NCBI RefSeq assembly: GCF_000006445.2
Contig: NC_006045.2
Location: forward strand, 868,001-932,000
Direction: 5' to 3'
DNA from: Debaryomyces hansenii CBS767
Taxonomy: Eukaryota; Ascomycota; Pichiomycetes; Serinales; Debaryomycetaceae
DNA length: 64,000 nucleotides
This document shows, one piece after another, positions 46,890-55,955 of this stretch. How positions within the stretch are numbered: position 1 is the stretch's first letter; every line of letters starts with the position of its first letter. A program made the translations under genes and the position numbers. A model generated the notes under the pieces. It saw only the letters and a program-made list of their open reading frames with translations, was not told the DNA's origin and ran no database searches.

Positions 46890-48848
46890 ATGGCCGAACA
46901 TTCTAATGATCTAGCTTCGCAGCATCCATTGTATCTTGCAATGTGTAAATGCATTGAGGATGAATTAGAGATGTACGATTATCATGATTTTTATCCAGGT
47001 TGGGGAGTGATGACAATGAATTATCGAATTCTAATCCAGGAATTGTTTAAGGTAGAGAACTGTGAAGTAGCGAGTTTCATTAGAGAAATCCGAGATCAAT
47101 ATCTGGATTTTATAACAGACTTTAAGAGAAACTACCTTCAACAAATTAAGAGGTTATTCAGGCTTATTTTGTCTCTTCCTATGTGTGAATATGAAATAGA
47201 AGATATGGGAAGATATTCAAGTAGTAATAACAAGGGGAGCTCAAATAAATACAGTAAACAGTTTCCGGAGTTTAAATGTGATGACGGTTATTTAAAAGAG
47301 TTGGAGAAGGACGAAGTAGCTCACATTGTAAGGGAAATCTTTAGTCGAACTGACAATAGGCTGTTGGGAAAAACTTTAATAGGATTTGCATTCCGTGAAT
47401 ACGAATTAATTCCTCGGGATGGAACTTTGGAAGGTTCTTTTAAAGATGCTTTTGTTAGGTATTTGATTCGGCCCATATGCTCAATGTTGTGGGTTGCGTT
47501 AAATATCGAGACGAAAGTTGAAACAGAACGACCAGCTGCATGGAGACGAGTGGTACCCGTTGGAGTACATTTACTGACTCGAACAGACATAGTTATCAGT
47601 AAAGGGAATCTGGTGTACTGTGTGATAGAAACGAAAAAATATCCGCTATTGCCCAAATATAATGGCAATCCATTAGATGGTATAAGAAGCCTTTTTTCAG
47701 ACCAGGAAAACATAACGAAGCAGCTCATATGCGAGATGCTTTATTTCAAGACTGACAAGGGTATTCTCACAGATTCATATACGTCTGTATTCGTAGAACT
47801 AGACCTTGATTCCTTTGAACGCAATGTCCATAATCTGAGAGATGTAAAAACTGACAATGAGTCAAAGATAATTCCGATCAGGTACATGATTCGGGACTGC
47901 CACTCAGCTAAACCTACGTTACGAGAATCATTATTGTCGTTCATCTATAATTCAGTAGAAGAAGATTCGCAAATGGTAATCAAGCAAGAAAGGGTCCACC
48001 GGTTGGAAGAGCATCTAAAGCTATCAGGAAAGACATTGATGAAAGCCGTTTCTAGTGATGACAGTGATGATCAGTCTGAGGGCTCTGGAAGTCGACCCGG
48101 TACAAGAGATACAGACATGTCCACTTTAAATCAGTCTGAAGGCTCTGGAAGTCGACCCAGTACAAGAGGTACGAATGTGTCCACAATGGAAGATATTTCT
48201 GAAGATATAGGAGAGGAGGGAGAAGATATGGGTGAGGAGATATCTATTGATATACCTAGTAATAGCAATAGCCTATACGTACAGTATGGAGATGATTTAA
48301 ACACACAATTTATCAAGCTAGAATCTATTTACTTCAAGAAGTCCTTACTAGAACTGGTGGATGCTAACGAAGTTGTAGTTGCAAAGGTCTATGATCCACG
48401 AAACATGAATAGAGATCAACATAAAATCTCTACTTCTGAACAAAGGAGATATATATGTGATGAATGGCATAATACCGAAAAAGTATGCTATTCGATCTTA
48501 TCCCAGGACACTGAGTTCAATAGTTGTTATGTTCGTCAAAAGTTTGGTAAAATCATTATTACAATTGAAAAGCTGTATGTTGCAAAAGGATATTTCAACT
48601 TATTCAGATACATTGAGAAGGTTCCGTTGCCAAAGGACCGGGAGACGTATGAGAAAGCCAAGAGACAATTGGAAATAGTTCACCGGAATGGAATCGTACA
48701 CAGAGATATCAGAGAAGACAATCTTCTCTATACAAAACAAGGGTTAGTCTACATCGTTGACTTCACACATGCAAAGGCCAAAGTCAATATTTATGATAAT
48801 GGGCTGGATCAGGATGATTTTGATAAGTTAGAAGGTATATTTTTATAG
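46890..48848 (+). CDS. Nuclease-like/kinase family protein, copy 3
   Basis: 652 codons, tandem duplicate of copy 2 at an offset of 2455 bases. Motifs have the same numbering: Asp233, Glu247-Thr-Lys249, Lys499, His604-Arg-Asp606, Asn611 and Asp624-Phe-Thr. From about residue 200 to 638 the DNA is nearly identical to copy 2. Differences cluster at the first 15 residues, at 171-203 (RDGTLEGSFKDAF against RIGTLEGQYKLMF) and at the C-terminus, which ends 28 residues after the DFT. The 171-190 patch is closer to copy 1, so the gene is a mosaic. Function unknown; same caveats as copy 2. Confidence 0.85.
   Translation: MAEHSNDLASQHPLYLAMCKCIEDELEMYDYHDFYPGWGVMTMNYRILIQELFKVENCEVASFIREIRDQYLDFITDFKRNYLQQIKRLFRLILSLPMCEYEIEDMGRYSSSNNKGSSNKYSKQFPEFKCDDGYLKELEKDEVAHIVREIFSRTDNRLLGKTLIGFAFREYELIPRDGTLEGSFKDAFVRYLIRPICSMLWVALNIETKVETERPAAWRRVVPVGVHLLTRTDIVISKGNLVYCVIETKKYPLLPKYNGNPLDGIRSLFSDQENITKQLICEMLYFKTDKGILTDSYTSVFVELDLDSFERNVHNLRDVKTDNESKIIPIRYMIRDCHSAKPTLRESLLSFIYNSVEEDSQMVIKQERVHRLEEHLKLSGKTLMKAVSSDDSDDQSEGSGSRPGTRDTDMSTLNQSEGSGSRPSTRGTNVSTMEDISEDIGEEGEDMGEEISIDIPSNSNSLYVQYGDDLNTQFIKLESIYFKKSLLELVDANEVVVAKVYDPRNMNRDQHKISTSEQRRYICDEWHNTEKVCYSILSQDTEFNSCYVRQKFGKIIITIEKLYVAKGYFNLFRYIEKVPLPKDRETYEKAKRQLEIVHRNGIVHRDIREDNLLYTKQGLVYIVDFTHAKAKVNIYDNGLDQDDFDKLEGIFL
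48072..48191 (+). repeat. Two 60-bp tandem units in kinase copy 3
   Basis: Same duplicated linker units as in copy 2, at 48072-48131 and 48132-48191, with no base difference from those of copy 2 that I could find. Confidence 0.85.
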
Positions 48849-49355
48849 TTTCCTTAGCCGAAACAATAAAGGGACTTCATTTTTGTAATTACAGCAAATG
48901 TTAGGAGTATATGCAATGAATAGTCAAGCCTTAGTTGTTACCTAGACCAACTCTTGTTGGGTCGCCGTGTAATCAATGCACAATGTTATTAGATGGCAAA
49001 TAATCTACAGCTACGTAGTCTATTCTCTCTTCGATTAAATTAAATTGCAACCTATACAAAATTGACAAGAGTGCCAGACGAGAGTTCTGTCTCCGTCTTA
49101 ATAAAACAGGCAAACAAGTATGTATATTTCTTGTCTACGTCTAGATAAACGGAGCGGCGAGTAATATTTAATAGTCCATTTATAATGGTAATATTCAGCT
49201 TACATACTCAGACCATAGCATTCACCAGACGTTATTCTTAACGTGCCAAAACTCTAGTGTACAATATGTATGAGTACAGGTGAACGATTTCGCATTTTTC
49301 ACTGAAAGGAAAGCTGAAGATTGAATAAGATCAGCGTGCATTGAGTAGTGATAAC
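48849..49355. other. Intergenic region kinase copy 3 to YTP1
   Basis: 507 bases: decayed 3' flank of the duplicated unit (to about 49115), then YTP1 promoter DNA. A short hairpin CCAACTCTTGTTGG is at 48947-48960. No gene seen. Confidence 0.45.
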
Positions 49356-50771
49356 ATGTCCTATAGTAAGATGAGATCAGTTACGCCATATTCAGCTGTA
49401 TTAGTAGCACTATCAATATGTATGGGAGCAATTGCAGATGATGATGAAGGACACATGCACCACGATGCGCCGGTTGAATTTCATCCCATAAACGGCGGAT
49501 CGAAGACTTTCCATTGGATTTTGACATTGGCATTGTTACTTTTGATGCCTTCGGTGTCATCGGCATTGGCATTTGGTAATAAATTGCATTGGTCGCTATT
49601 TCTTCAGTTTATTCTGACTGGATACCTGGTGGTGGAGTCATTATTTCTTGATTTTCCAGACAACTCGGACAATCATGAAAACAGAACATCAAAAGGTACC
49701 AGCTGGTTCCTTAGTTTGTTGCTCGGAGCTACCGTGTTTATGGGAAGCTTTATAAATGGATCAAACTTGGTTATTAACAAGTTCTACCCACATCTATCGA
49801 CTAGAGGCCAGTATGGCATCACATACAAGATCTATAAGACATTGTCGTTTTTGGTTGTTTTAACCGGATGGGTTCGGGTTTGTATGGCACCGGTAGCTCT
49901 ATTTGGTTTCTGTTACGGGATCCATACTGGCCAATGTATCGCTCATGGGATTATGGGGTCATCATTCATATTTTACGGGTTTGTGCTAGCATTTGTGCTT
50001 GTGATTCCGTGGATTCGCCAGCACTCTAACCCAAACATCAATAGTGATCCTAACAGACGTTCTCAGGAGTTCTACGACTCATCTCTTATGTGTCTTTGGG
50101 GTATAGTGAACACATTTACAGAACACAGATGGGGCCGCGAGGGGTGGTCGCATGGCGATTACCAACACACTGCCATGGGGATCATCTGGTGGTGTGGAGG
50201 ATTAATAGGGATGTGGCTAACCAGAAAGAATAATGCTAGATCATTTGTACCCGCATTGTTGCTTATTTTTACTGGCTATGGCATGTCACAACATGCTCAA
50301 CACTTGGAAATCTCTACTAAAGTCCATGCCATGTTTGGTTTGGCTTTGATGGGAGGAGGTTTTACTAGAATCATTGAGATACTGTTCGTATTACAGGATA
50401 AGGGCTCCAGTGATTCCGGCAAAATTCTCTCTTTCCAACACATGCCTCCATTCTGTCTTATCTTAGCAGGTATATTATTCATGTCTGCAAACGAAGAGCA
50501 ATTGATATTGGTCAATGATTTAGGTGCCGACCACTCGGCTTATATCTTAGTAGTTACTGGTGCGGCATTTATTATCTACTTGTGGATGTTGTTGCTTTTG
50601 TCGCTATACTTACATTTAGTAGGTTATGATGAAAATGGAGAATTGGGCCTTGGTCCTAATTCAAATTATCAAAATATTAATACACATGATGCAGAAGAGT
50701 TTGAGTTGGGTGATCTTAGTGAGGGAGAGACGGACGAACCTTCACGTTCCCCTACTGCCAACCAACAATAG
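49356..50771 (+). CDS. YTP1: Polytopic membrane protein Ytp1
   Basis: 471 codons from ATG 49356; the upstream in-frame TTG at 49341 is not used. A cleavable-looking signal peptide is followed by a His-rich segment (DDDEGHMHHD), then about eleven transmembrane segments and an acidic cytosolic tail. The sequence FTEHRWGREGWSHGDYQHTAMGI and several conserved His are typical of Ytp1, a fungal membrane protein of unknown function once likened to respiratory proteins; metal or haem handling is only a guess. In S. cerevisiae it is directly next to KEX2; here the kinase cluster lies between. Confidence 0.88.
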   Translation: MSYSKMRSVTPYSAVLVALSICMGAIADDDEGHMHHDAPVEFHPINGGSKTFHWILTLALLLLMPSVSSALAFGNKLHWSLFLQFILTGYLVVESLFLDFPDNSDNHENRTSKGTSWFLSLLLGATVFMGSFINGSNLVINKFYPHLSTRGQYGITYKIYKTLSFLVVLTGWVRVCMAPVALFGFCYGIHTGQCIAHGIMGSSFIFYGFVLAFVLVIPWIRQHSNPNINSDPNRRSQEFYDSSLMCLWGIVNTFTEHRWGREGWSHGDYQHTAMGIIWWCGGLIGMWLTRKNNARSFVPALLLIFTGYGMSQHAQHLEISTKVHAMFGLALMGGGFTRIIEILFVLQDKGSSDSGKILSFQHMPPFCLILAGILFMSANEEQLILVNDLGADHSAYILVVTGAAFIIYLWMLLLLSLYLHLVGYDENGELGLGPNSNYQNINTHDAEEFELGDLSEGETDEPSRSPTANQQ

Positions 50772-50844
50772 CTTTATTTGCATATTCTATAGAACATTAT
50801 CAATTCGTCTACTACAATTGGTTATCTTCAAAGATCGATACACT

Positions 50845-50878
50845 CACGTGAAGATACTAATTTTTTTTTTTTTTTTTT
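50845..50878. promoter_or_regulatory. TCACGTGA box and T18 tract before NAR1
   Basis: CACGTG at 50845-50850 in a TCACGTGA palindrome, followed by 18 T at 50861-50878. A bHLH (Cbf1-type) site beside a nucleosome-excluding poly(dT) tract is a common yeast promoter layout. It lies about 115-150 bases upstream of the NAR1 ATG. Confidence 0.5.
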
Positions 50879-50991
50879 AGTCAGCTCTATTACTAAAGAT
50901 CGCAAAAGTCACTATATATGAAAAGAAGATTATAGCAAATATACATATAACTTAGTGGTATATTGTCTATATTAACGAGTAATATTAGATT

Positions 50992-52629
50992 ATGAGTGCT
51001 ATTTTATCAGCTGATGATTTGAATGATTTCATTTCACCGGGTGTTGCTTGTATTAAACCCCCGGCAGAGAACGTTAATCGAGATACTAATAATGAAAATG
51101 GTGAGGTAGATATCCAAATAGATAATGAAGGAAATCCGATAGAAATATCTAGACTAGATGGAACTGCTACTAGTTTATCAGCGGCACAGATATCGCTCGC
51201 TGACTGTTTGGCTTGTTCAGGATGCATCACTTCAGCCGAAGAAATTTTGGTTGCACAGCATTCACATAACGAATTGATTAAAGCATTGAAGGAAAAAGTT
51301 CAGAATAAAACGGATAAGGTTTTTGTGGCAAGTATTTCACACCAATCAAGAGCATCTTTGGCCACTGCGTATAACTTGACAGTGGAAGAGGTGGATAGAC
51401 TTCTCATCAACTTGTTTATTAATCAGATGGGATTCAGTTATATTGTGGGCACATCGCTTGGAAGAAAGTTATCATTGATATATGAGTCACAAAATATAAT
51501 AAGCAAGAAGGAAGAGAAGTTCGAGGGACCCACATTATCGTCTATTTGTCCTGGGTGGGTGCTATATGCTGAGAAAACACATCCATATGTCTTACCCAGA
51601 ATTTCAGACGTAAAATCGCCCCAGCAAATCACCGGATGCTTGCTCAAAACTTTGACAGCCCGTGATTTGAATACAACCAGAGACAACATATACCATTTAT
51701 CCATTATGCCATGCTTTGACAAAAAGTTGGAAAGCGCAAGACCCGAGAAAGGGGAACCAGAGTCCGCTCCCAACGACGTTGATTGTGTGCTTACTGCAAA
51801 GGAATTAATTACATTATTAGATGAACATTCGGATGACTTTTCCTTGTTCCCACCACAAGTGGAATCTATATTGTCTGCATCTTTAGTTTCTACAACTGAA
51901 TTATATACGAAATGTGCCCCTAAGAATTGGCCGTTTGTTGATCTTTCATGGTCCAATGATAACGGTTCATCTTCTGGTGGATATGCATACCACTACATAA
52001 AATTGGCACAGGAACATCTAATCTTGAAGGATCCTTCTACATACCAACCCGAAAATTTTACACTAAAGACAATCCTGGGCCGGAATTCTGATATTTATGA
52101 ATTGCGGTTGATTTACAAAGATGCAACTGTTGCTAGCGCTGCAATTGTTAATGGCTTCAGAAATATCCAAAATCTTGTAAGAAAATTGAAACCATCAACA
52201 AAACAAACTTCAACAGTGAAAGCAAACCCACTCGCTAGCCGTCGTCGTGCTAGATTGGCCTCGAAAACAGACGGAACAGCTTCGTCTAATAATGCCACCC
52301 AGGACACAGCAGATGCATCCAAATGTGATTACGTTGAAATAATGGCATGTCCAAATGGCTGCATCAATGGTGGAGGTCAAATAAACCCGCCTGCAGATGT
52401 TCCAGAGAAAGAATGGCTAACAAAAGCATCAGAAAATTACACTAATATACCCTCATATGATTTGTTATCTGCTGGTTCCAATGGAAATATGTTATCGGAA
52501 CTTATCGAATGGTGTCAAGAATTCTGTAAAGAATTCGATCTCAATCAAAATAGATTACTCAAGACATGGTTTCACGAGGTCGAGCAATCTACGGACCCTA
52601 ATGCTATTTTATTAGGTGCTAAATGGTGA
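50992..52629 (+). CDS. NAR1: Cytosolic Fe-S cluster assembly factor Nar1
   Basis: 545 codons of the iron-only hydrogenase-like family. An N-terminal cysteine cluster (DCLACSGCITSAEE) and the hydrogenase-type segments SSICPGWVLYAEK, IMPCFDKKLE and MACPNGCINGGGQ hold the ligands for two Fe-S clusters. Nar1 joins the CIA scaffold (Cfd1-Nbp35) to the targeting complex (Cia1) in the cytosol and is essential. A Ser/Ala/Thr-rich insert near 395-440 is longer than in S. cerevisiae. Confidence 0.95.
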   Translation: MSAILSADDLNDFISPGVACIKPPAENVNRDTNNENGEVDIQIDNEGNPIEISRLDGTATSLSAAQISLADCLACSGCITSAEEILVAQHSHNELIKALKEKVQNKTDKVFVASISHQSRASLATAYNLTVEEVDRLLINLFINQMGFSYIVGTSLGRKLSLIYESQNIISKKEEKFEGPTLSSICPGWVLYAEKTHPYVLPRISDVKSPQQITGCLLKTLTARDLNTTRDNIYHLSIMPCFDKKLESARPEKGEPESAPNDVDCVLTAKELITLLDEHSDDFSLFPPQVESILSASLVSTTELYTKCAPKNWPFVDLSWSNDNGSSSGGYAYHYIKLAQEHLILKDPSTYQPENFTLKTILGRNSDIYELRLIYKDATVASAAIVNGFRNIQNLVRKLKPSTKQTSTVKANPLASRRRARLASKTDGTASSNNATQDTADASKCDYVEIMACPNGCINGGGQINPPADVPEKEWLTKASENYTNIPSYDLLSAGSNGNMLSELIEWCQEFCKEFDLNQNRLLKTWFHEVEQSTDPNAILLGAKW

Positions 52630-52783
52630 TTTATAGAGTTAAAATACTAATATATATGGTGTATTTGCAATCAATAGCCTGTAGTGTGCATATAATAAAA
52701 CGAAATAACTCATCTGGAATAAGTGAAATATTTAAAGATAATACCTATTTTCAATAGACAAGGTCGAATAGCAATACTATAGA

Positions 52784-54097
52784 ATGATTAGAATAACAAG
52801 ATCATATGCTAGTAACTTGGGATTAAGACTTTTATCTCTGAATTCGAAGTGGAATAAACCATTTGATTTCACTAATCTTAATTCCAATAAATCTGCTGAA
52901 CCTTTTGATTTGGAAAGTTTATTAGTTAGGGGTACCTCGGGCGAAGGAACTTCAAAGAAATCATCAGCTTTCAGTGGTCCTGAAAAGAATGCAATACATA
53001 ATAACAGATTTGTTAATATGTTTGACAAAACTACGCAGACCGGTAATAAACATGTACATAATAACGACGGGAGTGAAAAATTTAAGGAATTTAACCAGAA
53101 GCATAATAATAAGAAACACAGAAACCAAAGAAGTCATGGTGACAGAAGAAATCATATGGATACGAAAAAATCGCCTAGGAAGGCGTTGAGGTTTCAAATA
53201 AGTACAGGTTCTGACCAAGCCCAAAATGCTCTTAAGGATTTAATATCGAAGGTACATATGGTGAGCAAATCTTACAAGGTGAAATTTGTAAATCCCCAGA
53301 ACAATAAGTTAGAGCAAAAACATTTGGTTGAAATTGTGAATGATCTTGATCTTGCTGAAAATGGGTTGTTTATGGTTGCACCCTCAAAGGAGGGAGACTT
53401 ACCATTGGTTAAGACAAATAAGGTGTTCGAGATGATTAAACACTATACAACCGAACTTGCAACGCAGAGAGAAAAGGAGCTATTGGAAAAGGGTAGTATA
53501 GCTGCACAGAAGGCAATCAGACAGCGGGACAGAGCTGAGAAGAAAAAGTCTGCAACAAAGATTCTTACCCTTTCGTGGAAGATAAGTTTGAGTGATTTAA
53601 ATAATCAAAAGAAAATGGAAATTAAAAGGAGAATGAACAAAGGAGAAAAGTTCATCCTTTATATTGGTGATAAAAGAAGTTTGTATTCTGCCAGAAAATC
53701 GGTAGATAAAGAAGGTGGCATAGTTGAAAACATGAAAGATACGACTGCAGTGAATGAAGAAGAACTGGAAGAAGTAGTAAATGTTAATGATCCTTCTGAT
53801 GTAGATTTTGAAATAAAAAGACGCCATATGATCATTGAAGAACTCCAAAGCATCTTGGAAGAATGTGAATGCCAATTTGATATTAGCGGTCACATTGATT
53901 CGAGAATCATGGTTTCATGTGCACCTCCGATTGCCACGACTAAACCAAACGAAGGAAATCTAGAAGAGAATTCGTCAAAGGAATTGAAAAAACAAAAAAA
54001 ATTAATGAAACTTAAAAAGCTTGAAGAAAAGAAACAGAAGAAGACTAAAGTTGAAGAAGATTTGGACTCATTGTATCTGTTCAAAATTGAAGATTAG
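52784..54097 (+). CDS. AIM23: Mitochondrial translation initiation factor 3-like, Aim23
   Basis: 437 codons. The N-terminus MIRITRSYASNLGLRLLS is a mitochondrial presequence. After a low-complexity Asn/His/Lys stretch, an IF3-like N-domain (about 145-215) and C-domain (about 260-385, LSWKISLSDLNNQKKMEIKRRMNKGEKF) match Aim23 of yeast, the mitochondrial IF3. The tail is Lys/Glu-rich. Longer than S. cerevisiae Aim23 (about 356). Its stop is 43 bases from the converging neighbour. Confidence 0.82.
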   Translation: MIRITRSYASNLGLRLLSLNSKWNKPFDFTNLNSNKSAEPFDLESLLVRGTSGEGTSKKSSAFSGPEKNAIHNNRFVNMFDKTTQTGNKHVHNNDGSEKFKEFNQKHNNKKHRNQRSHGDRRNHMDTKKSPRKALRFQISTGSDQAQNALKDLISKVHMVSKSYKVKFVNPQNNKLEQKHLVEIVNDLDLAENGLFMVAPSKEGDLPLVKTNKVFEMIKHYTTELATQREKELLEKGSIAAQKAIRQRDRAEKKKSATKILTLSWKISLSDLNNQKKMEIKRRMNKGEKFILYIGDKRSLYSARKSVDKEGGIVENMKDTTAVNEEELEEVVNVNDPSDVDFEIKRRHMIIEELQSILEECECQFDISGHIDSRIMVSCAPPIATTKPNEGNLEENSSKELKKQKKLMKLKKLEEKKQKKTKVEEDLDSLYLFKIED

Positions 54098-54140
54098 TTA
54101 TGTACATATTATATTACTTATATTAAACGCCTGATATTTA

Positions 54141-55745
54141 TTATGCTATACTTCCGTAATAATTATTCTTATTGCCACCATTAGATGAATTATCATTTCT
54201 TTGTTGTTGTCTTATCCTATCAGCTCTTAATTTCTTAACTTTATAACCAAACATATGTCCATCAACAACTTCGTCCACAATTGGGTAATTTATCAACTTC
54301 TTAACTTCATTTTGGTCTAATCTATAATTGTTAATAACTGAACATGCATTCTGGTAGTAAATTTCATCTTCGTCGAGTAACTCTTTATCGTATGAAATTT
54401 CATTTGTATTCAAGACTTCGGTTATGGTAGGACCGTTGGTCAGATTGAATGTTCCTGCTGAAGCAGGTACTACCGGAGAATCAGGAGGTGTTATATTTTT
54501 TGGTGACGAAGGATAAATTCCTCTAGTAGATGTTCCAGTTGAATTTAAGGATGGTGCGTATTGCAGAGTGCTCCCTAGTAATGGTTGATATAATAGCGCA
54601 TTTGCTTCTGAAGTACTTCGCACATTCGTAGAGCTCTGAACTGGTGATTGATTGTTTGGGAGCCAATGTTTATGCTTTCCATCACCATGATACCTTAAGC
54701 CTTGATTAATCCTACTCATACGCCCTTTAGATTCTGGGTGGGCAGTTATAGCTTCAACAGAATCAAATCTCTTATAATCTTTATAATAATCGCCATGGAA
54801 AGTTAATTTAAAATCATGAACTAAATCTTTGATACCAAACATATCTTTGACAGCGTAATAGAACTCCAATCTCCCATTTGGTATTGCTGAAATTGTGAAA
54901 GGTTTATAGGAGAAAGAATGCCAATGGCCAATAGCAAACGCTATTAACTCGACGCAAAGTAATGCATTTTGAATATAAACACCAATATTGGTATTATTCG
55001 CCTTGGTTGATGCTGATCCTGGTAACACTCCAGAAAAATTTAGTATTGCCAACATAACTCCTTGCCAGTATGATGCAAAAATAATTAGCTTGACACACAA
55101 AAACTTGCCCACTGGTTTAAATGGCTTTAAATCATTCCAAAGCACTTTCCAAAACATAGCCAAACAATATAATGATGTCGTAACGCTTAGGTTATATAGT
55201 ATGGTAAGCCATAAATATGTCGAGGTTGCACTAACATCATTCACATTATACCACCCTATTAATTCCGTTAGTATAGTGCTAACGCATATTACTGGCTTCA
55301 ACCAAACATATTGTAAAATTCCTCGCTTAATTATTAAGAATGTGGTTGGGTCAGATATATCAATAGCAGGTAAAATACACCTTAAAATGCCAGGATGATC
55401 AACTGGTTCCCTCCCACTCGTCATGATGATGATATTTCTTTCTCCCCCTAACATATCTGTCAATAACGAGAAAAAAGTGTAGATTACAAAAGCTTCATAA
55501 ACTTCTCGTATTGATTCCAACAAATATCTATTAAACAATGATTCAGGATTCTTTAGCATGGAAAAACACGACAACGCAAAAAGTGGAACGATCAACTGAA
55601 TTCTAATCATTAGCCTTTGCTGAAACGGCTTACGATAATTCCTCAAGTGCAAAATAATACTCGAAAATATAATAACGCTAGATATTATTGATGAATATCC
55701 AGATATTATAGTTACCCAATCGGGTAGAGTTGGTTCTCCTCTCAT
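54141..55745 (-). CDS. HFL1: TMEM184/Ost-alpha family membrane protein, Hfl1-like
   Basis: 534 codons with seven predicted transmembrane segments in the first 300 residues. DUF300 motifs are visible: VYEAFVIYTFFSLLTDMLGGER, LQYVWLKPVICV and FLCVKLIIFASYWQGV. This fits TMEM184 and fungal Hfl1, a vacuole-membrane protein that binds lipidated Atg8 through its cytosolic C-terminal tail in S. pombe. The long Ser/Thr/Asn-rich tail here (about 300-534) is consistent with that; I did not find a certain Atg8 motif. Confidence 0.78.
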   Translation of the reverse strand: MRGEPTLPDWVTIISGYSSIISSVIIFSSIILHLRNYRKPFQQRLMIRIQLIVPLFALSCFSMLKNPESLFNRYLLESIREVYEAFVIYTFFSLLTDMLGGERNIIIMTSGREPVDHPGILRCILPAIDISDPTTFLIIKRGILQYVWLKPVICVSTILTELIGWYNVNDVSATSTYLWLTILYNLSVTTSLYCLAMFWKVLWNDLKPFKPVGKFLCVKLIIFASYWQGVMLAILNFSGVLPGSASTKANNTNIGVYIQNALLCVELIAFAIGHWHSFSYKPFTISAIPNGRLEFYYAVKDMFGIKDLVHDFKLTFHGDYYKDYKRFDSVEAITAHPESKGRMSRINQGLRYHGDGKHKHWLPNNQSPVQSSTNVRSTSEANALLYQPLLGSTLQYAPSLNSTGTSTRGIYPSSPKNITPPDSPVVPASAGTFNLTNGPTITEVLNTNEISYDKELLDEDEIYYQNACSVINNYRLDQNEVKKLINYPIVDEVVDGHMFGYKVKKLRADRIRQQQRNDNSSNGGNKNNYYGSIA

Positions 55746-55955
55746 ATTATCCGATATATTTAGCTCCTGTCATATATATTTGTAATAAATAGACCGGAGT
55801 ATTCCTATCTATTTAATAATATGATCACAAATATCATTTCTAATCTCCTGTACATAATGCGATATCTTATTTACTACAAATAGCTAATGATAATTCAAAT
55901 ATATACATGGTTAGTAGAACATATTGTACTTACCGTCCGCGATAATGTAATAAAG

